Counted from the first letter of the stretch, positions 33,374-41,878 are shown. The stretch is 64,000 nucleotides of DNA from RGIG3009 sp045653425 (GCA_045653425.1 JAZOLU010000008.1:1-64000), one strand, 5' to 3'. Numbers and translations: made by a program. Notes: generated from the sequence alone by a model not told the origin.

Positions 33374-34345
33374 TTACATTCTCATAAATAATGAGAGGTA
33401 GGTAAATACCATATTTACCAAATACGGCAGTGCCGCCAAGGCGAACGACACACCGCCTGCCAAGCGAAAATCGCGCTCAAACGGCGGGCGCGGGTCGCGT
33501 TTAAGTTGCTCGGCTTTTTTGAGGATGTTTTGCATATACAAATAATTGCCAAACAGACCGCTGAGTAAGCGAATTGAAAATTGCACCAGTGAAATTACCA
33601 GCCATATTGCCAGAACCCAACGGTAGGAGAGCAGTTGGTCGACGGTTGTCACGTTGGTGGGCATTTGATTAATCGCTACCTGACTAAACAAATTTAATAT
33701 TGTCCAAAACGCCAACGACAAACCGCCCCACAACAAGTTTTTGCGGTACAGTAACCAGTGGCAAGGAATTAAAAACGCCGCCCAGTTCCACGAGATTTTG
33801 GAGCGGCCGCGGCTCATCTCTTGGAAACGGGGGAGATAATACGCGGCGTTGTTACCCACCAGTTCCGCCAGTTGTTCGGCGCGAAACCCGCTAATTTCCT
33901 CATCCCGCGGAACACCGCCGAGCGGGTCCATCGCCGTGGGGTTAAAAGGCGGGGTAAAGGGCGGGATATAGCCGCCAAACGGCGGGGTATACTGACCAAA
34001 GTGCGCGGCGTGCGGCGGCGTGGATGCGGTGGTCCAATCCTCTGTTTCCAGTTCGCGGCCGCAATGCGCACAAAATTCCGCAAATTCCGGATTCTGCTTG
34101 CCGCAGTGCGGGCAAATAAGGGAGTCCCCCTGCGGACGGGGCGGTTCTTTTTTTGCTTGGGGTTGCGGTTCTCTTACTGCCCACTGACGCTCCGTACCGT
34201 GGTCGGCGGCAAAATGGCAATGCCCTTCCTGCTTCCAGCAGTCGCGATGATGCGGGCAGCCGCACTGCGGGCAAGCCACTACATCGTCGTTTTCCGCAAA
34301 ATGTTTGCCGCATACGGGGCAGGATTGTCCTTCGTAAAAAAACAT
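33374..34345 (-). CDS. RING-finger/zinc-ribbon membrane protein (DUF2628-like)
   Basis: The 323-residue protein has three parts. Residues 1-45 form a prokaryotic RING-finger-like module (CPVCGKHF, CPQCGCPHHRDCW, GHCHF). Around residues 70-95 is a second zinc-ribbon (CPHCG and CAHCG). A Pro/Phe-rich linker (TPPFGGYIPPF and repeats) leads to a membrane domain of about four segments with the SWNWAAFLIPCHWLLYRK motif typical of DUF2628 proteins. Function is unknown; adaptor or membrane quality-control roles are guesses. The ribosome binding site is weak, but the upstream promoter is good. Confidence 0.78.
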   Translation of the reverse strand: MFFYEGQSCPVCGKHFAENDDVVACPQCGCPHHRDCWKQEGHCHFAADHGTERQWAVREPQPQAKKEPPRPQGDSLICPHCGKQNPEFAEFCAHCGRELETEDWTTASTPPHAAHFGQYTPPFGGYIPPFTPPFNPTAMDPLGGVPRDEEISGFRAEQLAELVGNNAAYYLPRFQEMSRGRSKISWNWAAFLIPCHWLLYRKNLLWGGLSLAFWTILNLFSQVAINQMPTNVTTVDQLLSYRWVLAIWLVISLVQFSIRLLSGLFGNYLYMQNILKKAEQLKRDPRPPFERDFRLAGGVSFALAALPYLVNMVFTYLSLFMRM

Positions 34346-34393
34346 AGTGTCACACTTTCTGTACAAAGTTGGTCGACATTCGACGATACTAGT

Positions 34394-34422
34394 ATTGTAC
34401 CGCCACTCGTCGCCGGTTGCAA
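34394..34422 (-). promoter_or_regulatory. Promoter for the RING-finger gene
   Basis: On the minus strand TTGCAA (34417-34422) and TACAAT (34394-34399) are separated by 17 nt, with GG directly before the -10. Confidence 0.7.
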
Positions 34423-34454
34423 GGAAATAGCACAAGATTTAAAAATTGTTAATA

Positions 34455-34649
34455 TTACCGCCGCCGCAACAACAGAAAAGATACCGCCAGTACTGCGGCG
34501 ATGACGCACAGTGCCAGTACCATTACCTTGGTAATATCGTTGTTAATGAACCCCATAACGGGATTAAAGCGGTCCACTATCAGCAACACCAGCAGCATCA
34601 GCACCAAAATGATACAGGCGTGAGAAAGCAGAATGAGGGCACGTTTCAC
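34455..34649 (-). CDS. Small two-helix membrane protein of unknown function
   Basis: The 64-residue product has two hydrophobic segments (about residues 4-26 and 41-60) and ends in RRR, suggesting a cytoplasmic C-terminus. It starts with GTG 34649, overlaps the upstream glycosidase stop by 4 nt (GTGA), and has GAGGTG 8 nt upstream, so translational coupling is likely. I do not recognise the family. Confidence 0.65.
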   Translation of the reverse strand: MKRALILLSHACIILVLMLLVLLIVDRFNPVMGFINNDITKVMVLALCVIAAVLAVSFLLLRRR

Positions 34650-35653
34650 GGCGTGTCCACCTCCCCGATATACACAATGTCGCTTACTTCGCGTCCGTTT
34701 TTATAGGGTTGATTTACCACTTCGTCGCCAAGCGCCATCATAGCGGTGCGCCCGCCGTCCATATTATACGCCGCGGTGCATCCCAACGATTCAAATAACG
34801 AGGATAGTTGTTTCAGCGACATCCCCGCCGAGTAATTGGCTTGTCGCCCGTCTACCAGCACAAACACATAATGCCCCGGTTCATAATACCCCATAGCACA
34901 ACGCGGGTGAGCAGAGGTGAGCGAACTGTTAAACTTAAGTTTAGCAGAGCCGTCGTCCGCCAGCAACGCAGGGCCGAAACTCCACACCTGCCACGCGCCG
35001 TTTGCCTGTTCAGTTTCTGCGTTAAATGTACCCTTGGCAAAGGTTTTCATTGTGCCGTCCCTATACAATACGCACACGTCGGCACCGCCGTCGGTGTTGC
35101 GATACAGAATCCCATTGCGAAGTACGGGGCCGTAATGGCGGCCGTAATAGTCGCCGGAAATGGCCAGCAATGCGTTGTTGGCAGAGGCGAGGCTTAACAC
35201 TGGCTCAGATACCCCGCGGCCGTACGTGTCTTTGGCCAACCCTGTGCGAAAACAATCAATCGTGCGCAAATAAATATCTGCCACGTAATACGTTATGAGA
35301 GATTTACCCTCACCCTGGGTGCGTTGCTCCACGGTGATGGCGATGTTAGGACTGGTGTATGAGCGAGCAGTGCGTTGTACCGTGTCGGTGAATTTGTCAC
35401 GGAATTTAGCACCCATGGAAGTGTCCGTTACCTCCTCATCTGAGGGGGCAGAAGCGGACGGCGGGGGAGAACTTTGCCACTCCTGCGGAATAACGTGGTG
35501 AAATAATGCAAACACACAAAGCAGAGCACCGGCAATAACAATGTCCGCCACAAACGCCGCCCACAACGGAAAACGGCGGGCGTTCTTTGGTGGTGTTGCG
35601 CGGTGCGGGTGTGCGTTGTTAAGAATGACCTGTTCCACCGTGATTTTCTCCAC
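34646..35653 (-). CDS. Phosphodiester glycosidase family (NAGPA domain) membrane-anchored protein
   Basis: The 335-residue protein has a cytoplasmic tail, one membrane segment (about residues 30-52), a Ser/Pro-rich stalk, and an extracellular NAGPA (DUF2233) domain with SGDYYG, VDGRQANYSAGM and AAYNMDGGRTAMM motifs. The human relative removes GlcNAc from phosphodiester-linked sugars; bacterial ones are tied to exopolysaccharide or teichoic acid turnover, but no such pathway is visible here. GTG 35653 has GGGAGG 7 nt upstream. It is followed, with overlap, by a small membrane protein. Confidence 0.87.
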   Translation of the reverse strand: MEKITVEQVILNNAHPHRATPPKNARRFPLWAAFVADIVIAGALLCVFALFHHVIPQEWQSSPPPSASAPSDEEVTDTSMGAKFRDKFTDTVQRTARSYTSPNIAITVEQRTQGEGKSLITYYVADIYLRTIDCFRTGLAKDTYGRGVSEPVLSLASANNALLAISGDYYGRHYGPVLRNGILYRNTDGGADVCVLYRDGTMKTFAKGTFNAETEQANGAWQVWSFGPALLADDGSAKLKFNSSLTSAHPRCAMGYYEPGHYVFVLVDGRQANYSAGMSLKQLSSLFESLGCTAAYNMDGGRTAMMALGDEVVNQPYKNGREVSDIVYIGEVDTP

Positions 35654-35693
35654 AAGAATGCCTCCCTTCGCAAATAATCAAGAAACAATTTTT

Positions 35694-35699
35694 ATTATA
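35694..35699 (-). promoter_or_regulatory. Candidate -10 element for the NAGPA gene
   Basis: TATAAT on the minus strand, 41 nt before the GTG start. A matching -35 hexamer is not convincing. Confidence 0.4.
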
Positions 35700-35771
35700 C
35701 ACGCTTTGTGTCGAAAAAGCACGAACTTTTTTTGAACACAGTTGGCTTGTTTAAAAAATCGGCGGTAAAAC

Positions 35772-35801
35772 TTGACGAAACACCTATATATAGTGTAAAA
35801 T
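35772..35801 (+). promoter_or_regulatory. Promoter for the type IIA topoisomerase pair
   Basis: TTGACG (35772-35777) and TAAAAT (35796-35801) have an 18-nt spacer, with the ATG 53 nt downstream. Confidence 0.68.
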
Positions 35802-35854
35802 AACTTTGTGTATACCCTATATTTGGAAAAGGTAAGGCAACGGAGGGAATCTCT

Positions 35855-37837
35855 ATGGCGGCAAAAAAATCCGGTTACGGCAACGAAAGCATCTCCTCGC
35901 TGAAAGGTGCTGACCGTGTTCGCAAACGGCCGGGCGTTATTTTTGGCTCGGATGGTTTGGAAGGTTGTGAACACGCTGTTTTTGAAATTTTGTCCAACTC
36001 CATTGACGAAGCGCGTGAGGGGCACGGCAAAAAAATTGTGATTACTCGGTATGAGGATGGCTCGTTTGAGGTACAGGATTTTGGGCGAGGCATTCCCGTG
36101 GAATACAACCCCAAAGAGGAACGGTATAACTGGGAATTGATTTTTTGCGAAATGTACGCCGGCGGTAAATACAATACCAACGAAAGCGAAAACTACGAAT
36201 ACTCGCTGGGGCTTAACGGTTTGGGCGCGTGTGCCACGCAGTATTCTTCGGAGTATATGGATGTGGAAGTACGGCGTGACGGGTTTCGGTATACGTTGCA
36301 CTTTGAACACGGCGAGAACGTGGGCGGCTTGCAAAAAGAGCCCTATGCCAAGCGGGATACCGGCACAACAATTCGCTGGAAACCCGACTTGCAGGTGTTT
36401 ACGGACATTGCCGTACCGGTGGAGTATTTTCGCGATATTTTGAAGCGGCAAGCGGTGGTTAACCCCAACCTGTTATTTGTGTTGCGCTGGCAAAATGGGC
36501 GCAGTTTTGATACTGAGGAATTTGTGTACGAAAACGGCATTGCCGACTATGTGCGTGAACTGGCGGGCGAACAGGCAATGACGGACGTGCAAGTTTGGTC
36601 GGCGGAACGCCGTGGGCGTGACCGCGAGGACAAGCCCGATTACAAGGTGAAACTGAATGTGGCACTGTGTTTTTCCAACAAAACCAATTTGTTGGAATAT
36701 TACCACAATTCCAGTTGGTTGGAACACGGCGGCGCGCCGGAAAAGGCGGTGCGCTCGGTATTTGTATCGCAAATTGATGCGTATTTGCGGCAAAACGGCA
36801 AGTATTTGAAAAACGAAAGTAAAATCACGTTCCAAGACGTGCAGGATTGTTTGGTGTTGGTCTCGTCCTCTTTTTCTACACAGACATCGTATGAAAACCA
36901 AACCAAAAAATCCATCACCAACAAGTTTATACAAGAGGCCATGGCGGACTTTTTACGCCACAACTTGGAAGTATACTTTTTGGAAAACAAGGCAGAGGCA
37001 ACGCGTTTAACTGAGCAGGTGCTTATTAACAAGCGTAGCCGTGAAAAGGCAGAGACCACCCGCCTCAATTTGAAAAAAACGTTACAATCCGGCAACGATT
37101 TGGCCTCCCGCGTGCCGGGGTTTGTGGATTGCCGCACTCGCGACGTAGCCCAGCGCGAACTGTTTATTGTGGAAGGCAAATCTGCTATGGGTGCGTGCAT
37201 TCAGGCGCGCAATTCGGAATTTCAGGCAATCATTCCCGTGCGTGGTAAAATCCTCAATTGCTTAAAAGCGGAAATGGACAAGATTTTCAAAAGTGAGATT
37301 ATTGTTAACTTGCTGAAAGTAATGGGATGCGGGGTAGAGGTGAAATCCAAATCCAACAAAAATTTAGCCACGTTTGACTTGTCGCAACTGCGGTTTTCCA
37401 AAATTATTATTTGTACCGATGCGGACGTGGACGGGTTCCAAATTCGCACCTTAATACTCACAATGTTGTATCGGTTAACCCCCACGTTGATTGACAAAGG
37501 CTATGTGTTTATTGCGGAAACGCCGTTGTATGAGATTAATACAAAAACCGACACGTATTTTGCGTATAATGACCGCGAAAAAGTGGAAATTTTGGAAGAA
37601 ATCGGCGATGTTAAATATACCATTCAACGCTCCAAAGGGTTGGGCGAAAACGAGCCGCAAATGATGTCGCTTACCACAATGAACCCCGCCACGCGCCGTT
37701 TGGTAAAGGTAAACCCGTGCGACGTGGAGGAAACCGCGCATATGTTTGACGTGTTATTGGGTGACGATTTGGACGGCCGCAAACAGATAATTGCCGAGCG
37801 CGGCGCGGAATACATTGATATGCTGGATTTACAGTGA
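35855..37837 (+). CDS. Divergent type IIA DNA topoisomerase subunit B (GyrB/ParE-like)
   Basis: The 660-residue protein holds the GHKL ATPase (VRKRPGVIFG, NSIDEAREG, DFGRGIPV), the transducer with QTKKS (the ATP-contact QTK loop), and a Toprim domain with FIVEGKSAMGACIQ (about residue 437) and DADVDGFQIRTL (about 520). It departs from canonical GyrB/ParE at otherwise invariant places, for example EGKSAMG for EGDSAGG. This fits the second, divergent topoisomerase pair found in many Clostridia beside GyrAB. AACGGAGGG precedes the ATG. The A subunit follows after 14 nt. Confidence 0.87.
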   Translation: MAAKKSGYGNESISSLKGADRVRKRPGVIFGSDGLEGCEHAVFEILSNSIDEAREGHGKKIVITRYEDGSFEVQDFGRGIPVEYNPKEERYNWELIFCEMYAGGKYNTNESENYEYSLGLNGLGACATQYSSEYMDVEVRRDGFRYTLHFEHGENVGGLQKEPYAKRDTGTTIRWKPDLQVFTDIAVPVEYFRDILKRQAVVNPNLLFVLRWQNGRSFDTEEFVYENGIADYVRELAGEQAMTDVQVWSAERRGRDREDKPDYKVKLNVALCFSNKTNLLEYYHNSSWLEHGGAPEKAVRSVFVSQIDAYLRQNGKYLKNESKITFQDVQDCLVLVSSSFSTQTSYENQTKKSITNKFIQEAMADFLRHNLEVYFLENKAEATRLTEQVLINKRSREKAETTRLNLKKTLQSGNDLASRVPGFVDCRTRDVAQRELFIVEGKSAMGACIQARNSEFQAIIPVRGKILNCLKAEMDKIFKSEIIVNLLKVMGCGVEVKSKSNKNLATFDLSQLRFSKIIICTDADVDGFQIRTLILTMLYRLTPTLIDKGYVFIAETPLYEINTKTDTYFAYNDREKVEILEEIGDVKYTIQRSKGLGENEPQMMSLTTMNPATRRLVKVNPCDVEETAHMFDVLLGDDLDGRKQIIAERGAEYIDMLDLQ

Positions 37838-37851
37838 GGGGAGGGACATAA

Positions 37852-40101
37852 ATGGCTACCAAGAAAAGCAAAAAGGTGGTTGCCGAACCGGGCAAACTGC
37901 CGCCGAATGCCCACATTGCCGGCGCGGGCGAAGTAGAACAACAGGCGATTGTGGATACGTTGCAAGAAAACTATATGCCGTACGCGATGAGTGTGATTAT
38001 GTCCCGCGCCATTCCGGAAATTGATGGCTTTAAGCCCTCGCACCGCAAATTGTTGTATACGATGTATAAAATGGGGCTGCTGAACGGCAGTTTAATTAAA
38101 TCCGCGAACATTGCGGGGCAGACAATGCGACTTAACCCCCACGGCGACGCCGCCATTTACGATACCATGGTGCGCCTTTCCCGCGGGAACGAATCGTTGT
38201 TGCACCCGTACGTGGAATCCAAGGGCAACTTTGGTAAGGCCTATTCTTCGGATATTGAATGTGCCGCTTCGCGGTACACCGAGGCAAAGTTGGCACCGAT
38301 TGCGGCAGAATTGTTCCGCGATATTGATAAAGAAACCGTCGATTTTGTGGATAACTACGATGCCACTATGAAAGAACCGTCGTTATTGCCGGTAACGTTC
38401 CCCTCCATTTTGGTAAATAACAACTTGGGTATCGCCGTGGGTATGGCCAGCAACATTTGCTCGTTTAATTTGGCAGAGGTGTGTGAAACTGCCATTGCGC
38501 TGATACGCGACCCCGCGCACGATTTGTTATCTACCCTGCAAGCCCCGGATTTCCCCAGCGGCGGCCAACTCATTTATCGCCGCGAGGATTTGGAGAAAAT
38601 TTACGAAACCGGTCGCGGCAGTGTGCGTGTTCGCGCCGTGTACCAATACGATAAGTCTAACAACTGTTTGGATATTACGCAAATCCCCTATTCCACCACG
38701 GTGGAGGCCATTGTCGGCAAAGTAACGGAATTGGTAAAAAGCGGGAAACTGCGCGAGATTAACGATATCCGCAACGAAACGGATTTAAGTGGTCTGAAAA
38801 TCACCATCGACTTAAAGCGCGGCACCGACCCCGACAAGGTAATGAGCAAATTGTACGCCGCTACGCCGTTGGAGGATGCGTTTGGGTGTAACTTTAACGT
38901 GCTGATTGCCGGCGTGCCGCAGGTGCTGGGCGTGCGTGCCTTGTTTGAGGAGTGGACGGCATTCCGCATTGAGTGTGTCCGCCGCCGCGTGGTGTACGAT
39001 TTGAATAAGGCCAAAGACAAATTGCACTTGCTTAAAGGTCTGCAAAAGATTTTGCTGGACATTGACAAAGCGGTGCGCATTGTTCGCGAAACCGAGGAGG
39101 AAGCCGAGGTTGTTCCCAACTTAATGATTGGGTTTGGCATTGATGAGACACAAGCGGAATACGTGGCGGAAATTAAATTGCGCCATCTCAACCGCGAGTA
39201 TATCCTCAAACGGTTGGACGAGGTGGAACGGCTGGAAGCAGAGATTGCCGAAATGCAGGAAACGCTCAGCAGTTCCCGCCGCATTAAGTCGATTATTATT
39301 GACGAACTGCGCACCGTGGCTAAAAAGTACGGACAACCGCGCCGTACCACGTTGTTGTACGCTTCGGATTTGGAGGAGGAACGTGAAGCCGAGGAGGCGG
39401 ATATTCCGGAATATCCCTGCACGTTGTTCTTTACGGCGGAGGGGTACTTCAAAAAAATTACGCCGCAGTCGTTGCGTATGAGCAGTGAACACAAACTGAA
39501 AGAGGGCGACCACATTGTGCAAACGGTGGAGAGCAACAATCGCCAAGAACTGTTGTTTTTTACCAATGCCGGCACGGTGTACAAAACACGCGCCTCGGAT
39601 TTTGCGGATACAAAGGCCAGCGTGTTGGGCGAGTACGTTGCCGCAAAACTGGGTTTTGACGAGGGCGAAAAAGCCGTGTTTATGGCAGTGACAAACGATT
39701 ACAGCGGCTACTTGGTATTTTTCTTTGAAAACGGCAAAGCCGCCAAAGTGGAACTGGCATCGTATGCCACCAAGACCAATCGCCGTAAACTGGTGGGTGC
39801 GTTTTCGGATAAATCGCCGCTGGTGGCGATGTTCCAACTGCCGCAAGACAGTGAATTTTTTGTGGGTTCTACCGCAGGCCGTCGCTTGATTGTGCACACG
39901 GGAGCCATTGCCGTTAAAACCACCCGCAACACGCAGGGCGTGCAGGTGTTAACGCTAAAAGGTCAGCATCGTTTGGAATCGGTTGTTCCGTTTGTGGAAT
40001 CCATGGTGGTTAAGCCGGCGCGTTACCGCACCCGTTCACTGCCCGCCGCCGGTGCTGTTCTGTCTGCGGAGGATGTGGGAGAACAGTTGACGTTACTGTA
40101 A
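37852..40101 (+). CDS. Divergent type IIA DNA topoisomerase subunit A (GyrA/ParC-like)
   Basis: The 749-residue subunit has the winged-helix breakage domain with AASRYTEAKL, where Tyr142 is the likely DNA-linking residue, and the GFKPSHRKLLYTMY and NPHGDAAIYDTM regions. The quinolone-contact Ser (GyrA Ser83 type) is Ala100 here. After a long coiled-coil (VERLEAEIAEMQETL) there is a shortened beta-propeller-like C-terminal domain in which I see no canonical GyrA box, which argues for a decatenase or ParC-like role. It forms an operon with the B subunit just upstream. Confidence 0.87.
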   Translation: MATKKSKKVVAEPGKLPPNAHIAGAGEVEQQAIVDTLQENYMPYAMSVIMSRAIPEIDGFKPSHRKLLYTMYKMGLLNGSLIKSANIAGQTMRLNPHGDAAIYDTMVRLSRGNESLLHPYVESKGNFGKAYSSDIECAASRYTEAKLAPIAAELFRDIDKETVDFVDNYDATMKEPSLLPVTFPSILVNNNLGIAVGMASNICSFNLAEVCETAIALIRDPAHDLLSTLQAPDFPSGGQLIYRREDLEKIYETGRGSVRVRAVYQYDKSNNCLDITQIPYSTTVEAIVGKVTELVKSGKLREINDIRNETDLSGLKITIDLKRGTDPDKVMSKLYAATPLEDAFGCNFNVLIAGVPQVLGVRALFEEWTAFRIECVRRRVVYDLNKAKDKLHLLKGLQKILLDIDKAVRIVRETEEEAEVVPNLMIGFGIDETQAEYVAEIKLRHLNREYILKRLDEVERLEAEIAEMQETLSSSRRIKSIIIDELRTVAKKYGQPRRTTLLYASDLEEEREAEEADIPEYPCTLFFTAEGYFKKITPQSLRMSSEHKLKEGDHIVQTVESNNRQELLFFTNAGTVYKTRASDFADTKASVLGEYVAAKLGFDEGEKAVFMAVTNDYSGYLVFFFENGKAAKVELASYATKTNRRKLVGAFSDKSPLVAMFQLPQDSEFFVGSTAGRRLIVHTGAIAVKTTRNTQGVQVLTLKGQHRLESVVPFVESMVVKPARYRTRSLPAAGAVLSAEDVGEQLTLL

Positions 40102-40106
40102 TAAAA

Positions 40107-40142
40107 AATCACTGCCGGAAAACAATTTTTCCGGCAGTGATT
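40107..40142. terminator. Stem-loop after the topoisomerase operon
   Basis: AATCACTGCCGGAAAA (40107-40122) pairs with TTTTTCCGGCAGTGATT (40126-40142). The stem is long, but no U-tract follows on +. Confidence 0.7.
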
Positions 40143-40166
40143 GGCAACAAATACAGCAAACGCAAG

Positions 40167-40205
40167 CGGGCAATGTATCTGTGCCACGGTTAGATTGCCC
40201 GTTTT
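40167..40205 (+). terminator. Second stem-loop with U-tract in the topoisomerase-secG gap
   Basis: CGGGCAAT (40167-40174) pairs with ATTGCCCG (40194-40201) and is followed by TTTT. The 19-nt loop (40175-40193) is large. It may be a tandem terminator or the end of a short RNA; the rest of the 206-nt gap shows only a TATAAT at 40263-40268 before secG, with no well-spaced -35. Confidence 0.5.
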
Positions 40206-40307
40206 ACCAAAAAAGATACACAACATAAAAATGTACTTGCGTTTTTTGTTTGTTTGTGCTACTATAATAGGCGTAACTTTGTGGATATGTTCAGGGAGGA
40301 CTTAATT

Positions 40308-40562
40308 ATGACCGTTTGGGAGTATGTTATTGGTGCTGTTTTAATTGTTTTTTCGTTAATCATCATCGGCGTGGTGTTGTTGCAAGAGGGCCGCGAGGCC
40401 AACATCGGTGCCATTTCCGGCGCGGCGGACACGTTTTTTGACAAAGGCCGTGCCCGCACGTTGGATGCGTTTTTGGCGCGGTGGACAAAATGGCTGGCTG
40501 TCATTTTCTTTGTGCTGGTGTTGGCGGGTATGCTCATCACCAAGTTTTTGGGTGCTAAATAA
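40308..40562 (+). CDS. secG: Preprotein translocase subunit SecG
   Basis: SecG is the small third subunit of the SecYEG channel. The 84-residue protein has two membrane helices (about residues 5-24 and 58-80) around the conserved loop VVLLQEGREANIGAISGAAD. ATG 40308 has GGGAGGA upstream. In many Firmicutes secG precedes rnr and smpB, which are not here; instead BofA and PgeF follow. Confidence 0.95.
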   Translation: MTVWEYVIGAVLIVFSLIIIGVVLLQEGREANIGAISGAADTFFDKGRARTLDAFLARWTKWLAVIFFVLVLAGMLITKFLGAK

Positions 40563-40575
40563 TTTGGTTTGTTGT

Positions 40576-40609
40576 AAAAGCTCCTGTGCTTCGGCATGGG
40601 AGCTTTTTG
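40576..40609 (+). terminator. Intrinsic terminator of secG with UUCG tetraloop
   Basis: AAAAGCTCCTGTGC and GCATGGGAGCTTTT pair around TTCG, followed by TTGTG. Confidence 0.85.
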
Positions 40610-40639
40610 TGTAAAAAGAATGGAAGAAAAGACTATTTG

Positions 40640-40676
40640 CGCCCCCTCTTGCGTAAAGTAAAAGCAAGAGGGGGCG
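40640..40676 (+). promoter_or_regulatory. Hairpin occluding the BofA ribosome binding site
   Basis: CGCCCCCTCTTGC (40640-40652) and GCAAGAGGGGGCG (40664-40676) make a perfect 13-bp GC-rich stem with an 11-nt loop. The only ribosome binding site for the next gene, GAGGGGG, is inside the 3' arm and the ATG comes 7 nt after it. It could be a terminator, or a translational switch. Confidence 0.6.
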
Positions 40677-40682
40677 TTTGTT

Positions 40683-40952
40683 ATGGCGTGGTGGGTAACG
40701 GCGGTGTGCATTGGTGCGCTCACGGTGTTAACGGTGTGGTTGTTTATCACGTTGTTCCACACCGGAAAACCAATACGCAGTCTGTTGAGCAGTGGGTTAC
40801 AGGGCGCGTGTGCGTTGGCGGCGGTTAATGTTACGGGGGCACTTGCCGGTGTTTCGCTGGGGCTTAATTGGTTGTCGGCGGTGGCTTGCGTGGCACTGGG
40901 GGTGCCGGGAGTTATCGGGCTGCTTTTGTTGCAAGTAATTTGCCGAGTGTAA
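40683..40952 (+). CDS. bofA: Pro-sigma-K processing inhibitor BofA family protein
   Basis: BofA with SpoIVFA holds the SpoIVFB protease inactive in the outer forespore membrane until engulfment ends. The 89-residue protein has two to three hydrophobic segments and the family core: SLLSSGLQGACALAAVN, GALAGVSLGLNWLSAV and GVPGVIGLLLLQVI. The start ATG 40683 follows a hairpin that contains its ribosome binding site. It shares the strand of secG but is separated from it by a strong terminator, so it is probably controlled on its own. Confidence 0.87.
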   Translation: MAWWVTAVCIGALTVLTVWLFITLFHTGKPIRSLLSSGLQGACALAAVNVTGALAGVSLGLNWLSAVACVALGVPGVIGLLLLQVICRV

Positions 40953-40981
40953 TTGCAAAGTTTGCACGAATGTGGTACACT
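40953..40981 (+). promoter_or_regulatory. Promoter for pgeF
   Basis: TTGCAA (40953-40958) and TACACT (40976-40981), 17-nt spacer; the first hexamer lies just after the bofA stop. Confidence 0.68.
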
Positions 40982-40999
40982 GGCGATGGGTGAGAGAGT

Positions 41000-41833
41000 A
41001 TGAAGTTGCCGCACAGTCAAACATTAACTGCCAACAATAAAGACGGCGTTATTTATTACAGTTTTCCCGCGTTTGATGCCATACCGTTTGTCCGCCACGG
41101 CTTTTCCACGCGCGTGGGCGGTGTGAGTACCGGTATATACGCGAGTATGAATTTGAGTTTTACGCGTGGTGATGACCCACAGTGTGTGCGGGAAAATTTT
41201 GACCGTTTTTGTGCCGCGGTGGGGGTGGACAGCCGCCACGCCGTGGTGGCGGCGCAGGAACATCACACGGTGGTGTACAACGCCACCGCCGCCGACCGTG
41301 GACGCGGCGTGTACCGTGAACGGGGGTATACCGATATTGACGGGTTGCTCACCAGTGAGCCGAATGTGGTGTTGTTCACGCAATATGCCGATTGTGTGCC
41401 GCTGTTTTTTGTTGACCCTGTTCGGCGCGTGGTGGGCACGGCTCATGCCGGCTGGCGTGGCACGGCGGCGGGTATGGGCGCCGTTATGGTGGAGCGTATG
41501 GTGGCGGATTACGGTTGCCGCCGTGAGGATATTTTGGCGGCGGTGGGTCCCTCCATCGGTCCGTGCTGTTTTGAGGTGGATGAACCGGTACGGCAAGCAT
41601 TTGCGGAAGCGTTTCCGTTTTCTGCGGCGTGTATCGTGGTGGGCGAGGGCGGCAAAAGCCACATTGATTTGTGGGAGATAAATCGCCGCACGTTGCTTTT
41701 GGCGGGAATTACTGCCGAGCATATCACGGTAACGGATGTGTGTACCCGTTGTTACCCGGAGTTGTTGTGGTCACACCGCGCTACCGGCGGTGAGCGCGGC
41801 AGTTTGGCGGGGTGCATTGCCATTGGTGAATAA
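41000..41833 (+). CDS. pgeF: Peptidoglycan editing factor PgeF (laccase-fold, YfiH/DUF152)
   Basis: PgeF removes mis-incorporated residues from peptidoglycan precursors; related proteins act as purine nucleosidases, so the activity is debated. The 277-residue protein has FSTRVGGVSTG, the HxxxV-type segment QEHHTVV, the ADCVPLFF motif with Cys, and HAGWRGTAAGM with the metal-site His. GGGTGAGAG precedes the ATG. It ends at a strong terminator, convergent with the pseudouridine synthase gene. Confidence 0.92.
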   Translation: MKLPHSQTLTANNKDGVIYYSFPAFDAIPFVRHGFSTRVGGVSTGIYASMNLSFTRGDDPQCVRENFDRFCAAVGVDSRHAVVAAQEHHTVVYNATAADRGRGVYRERGYTDIDGLLTSEPNVVLFTQYADCVPLFFVDPVRRVVGTAHAGWRGTAAGMGAVMVERMVADYGCRREDILAAVGPSIGPCCFEVDEPVRQAFAEAFPFSAACIVVGEGGKSHIDLWEINRRTLLLAGITAEHITVTDVCTRCYPELLWSHRATGGERGSLAGCIAIGE

Positions 41834-41836
41834 TGC

Positions 41837-41873
41837 AAAGTCCGACGAATCGCACGATTCGTCGGACTTTTTT
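41837..41873. terminator. Bidirectional terminator between pgeF and the RluA gene
   Basis: AAAGTCCGACGAATCG and CGATTCGTCGGACTTTTTT form a perfect stem of 14 bp or more with a short loop. Confidence 0.9.
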
Positions 41874-41878
41874 GTGGT

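Noticed and set aside
35678..36451. 257-codon open frame on - over the start of the topoisomerase B gene
   Set aside because: It covers the gene's promoter and ATPase domain; no start signal or family match.
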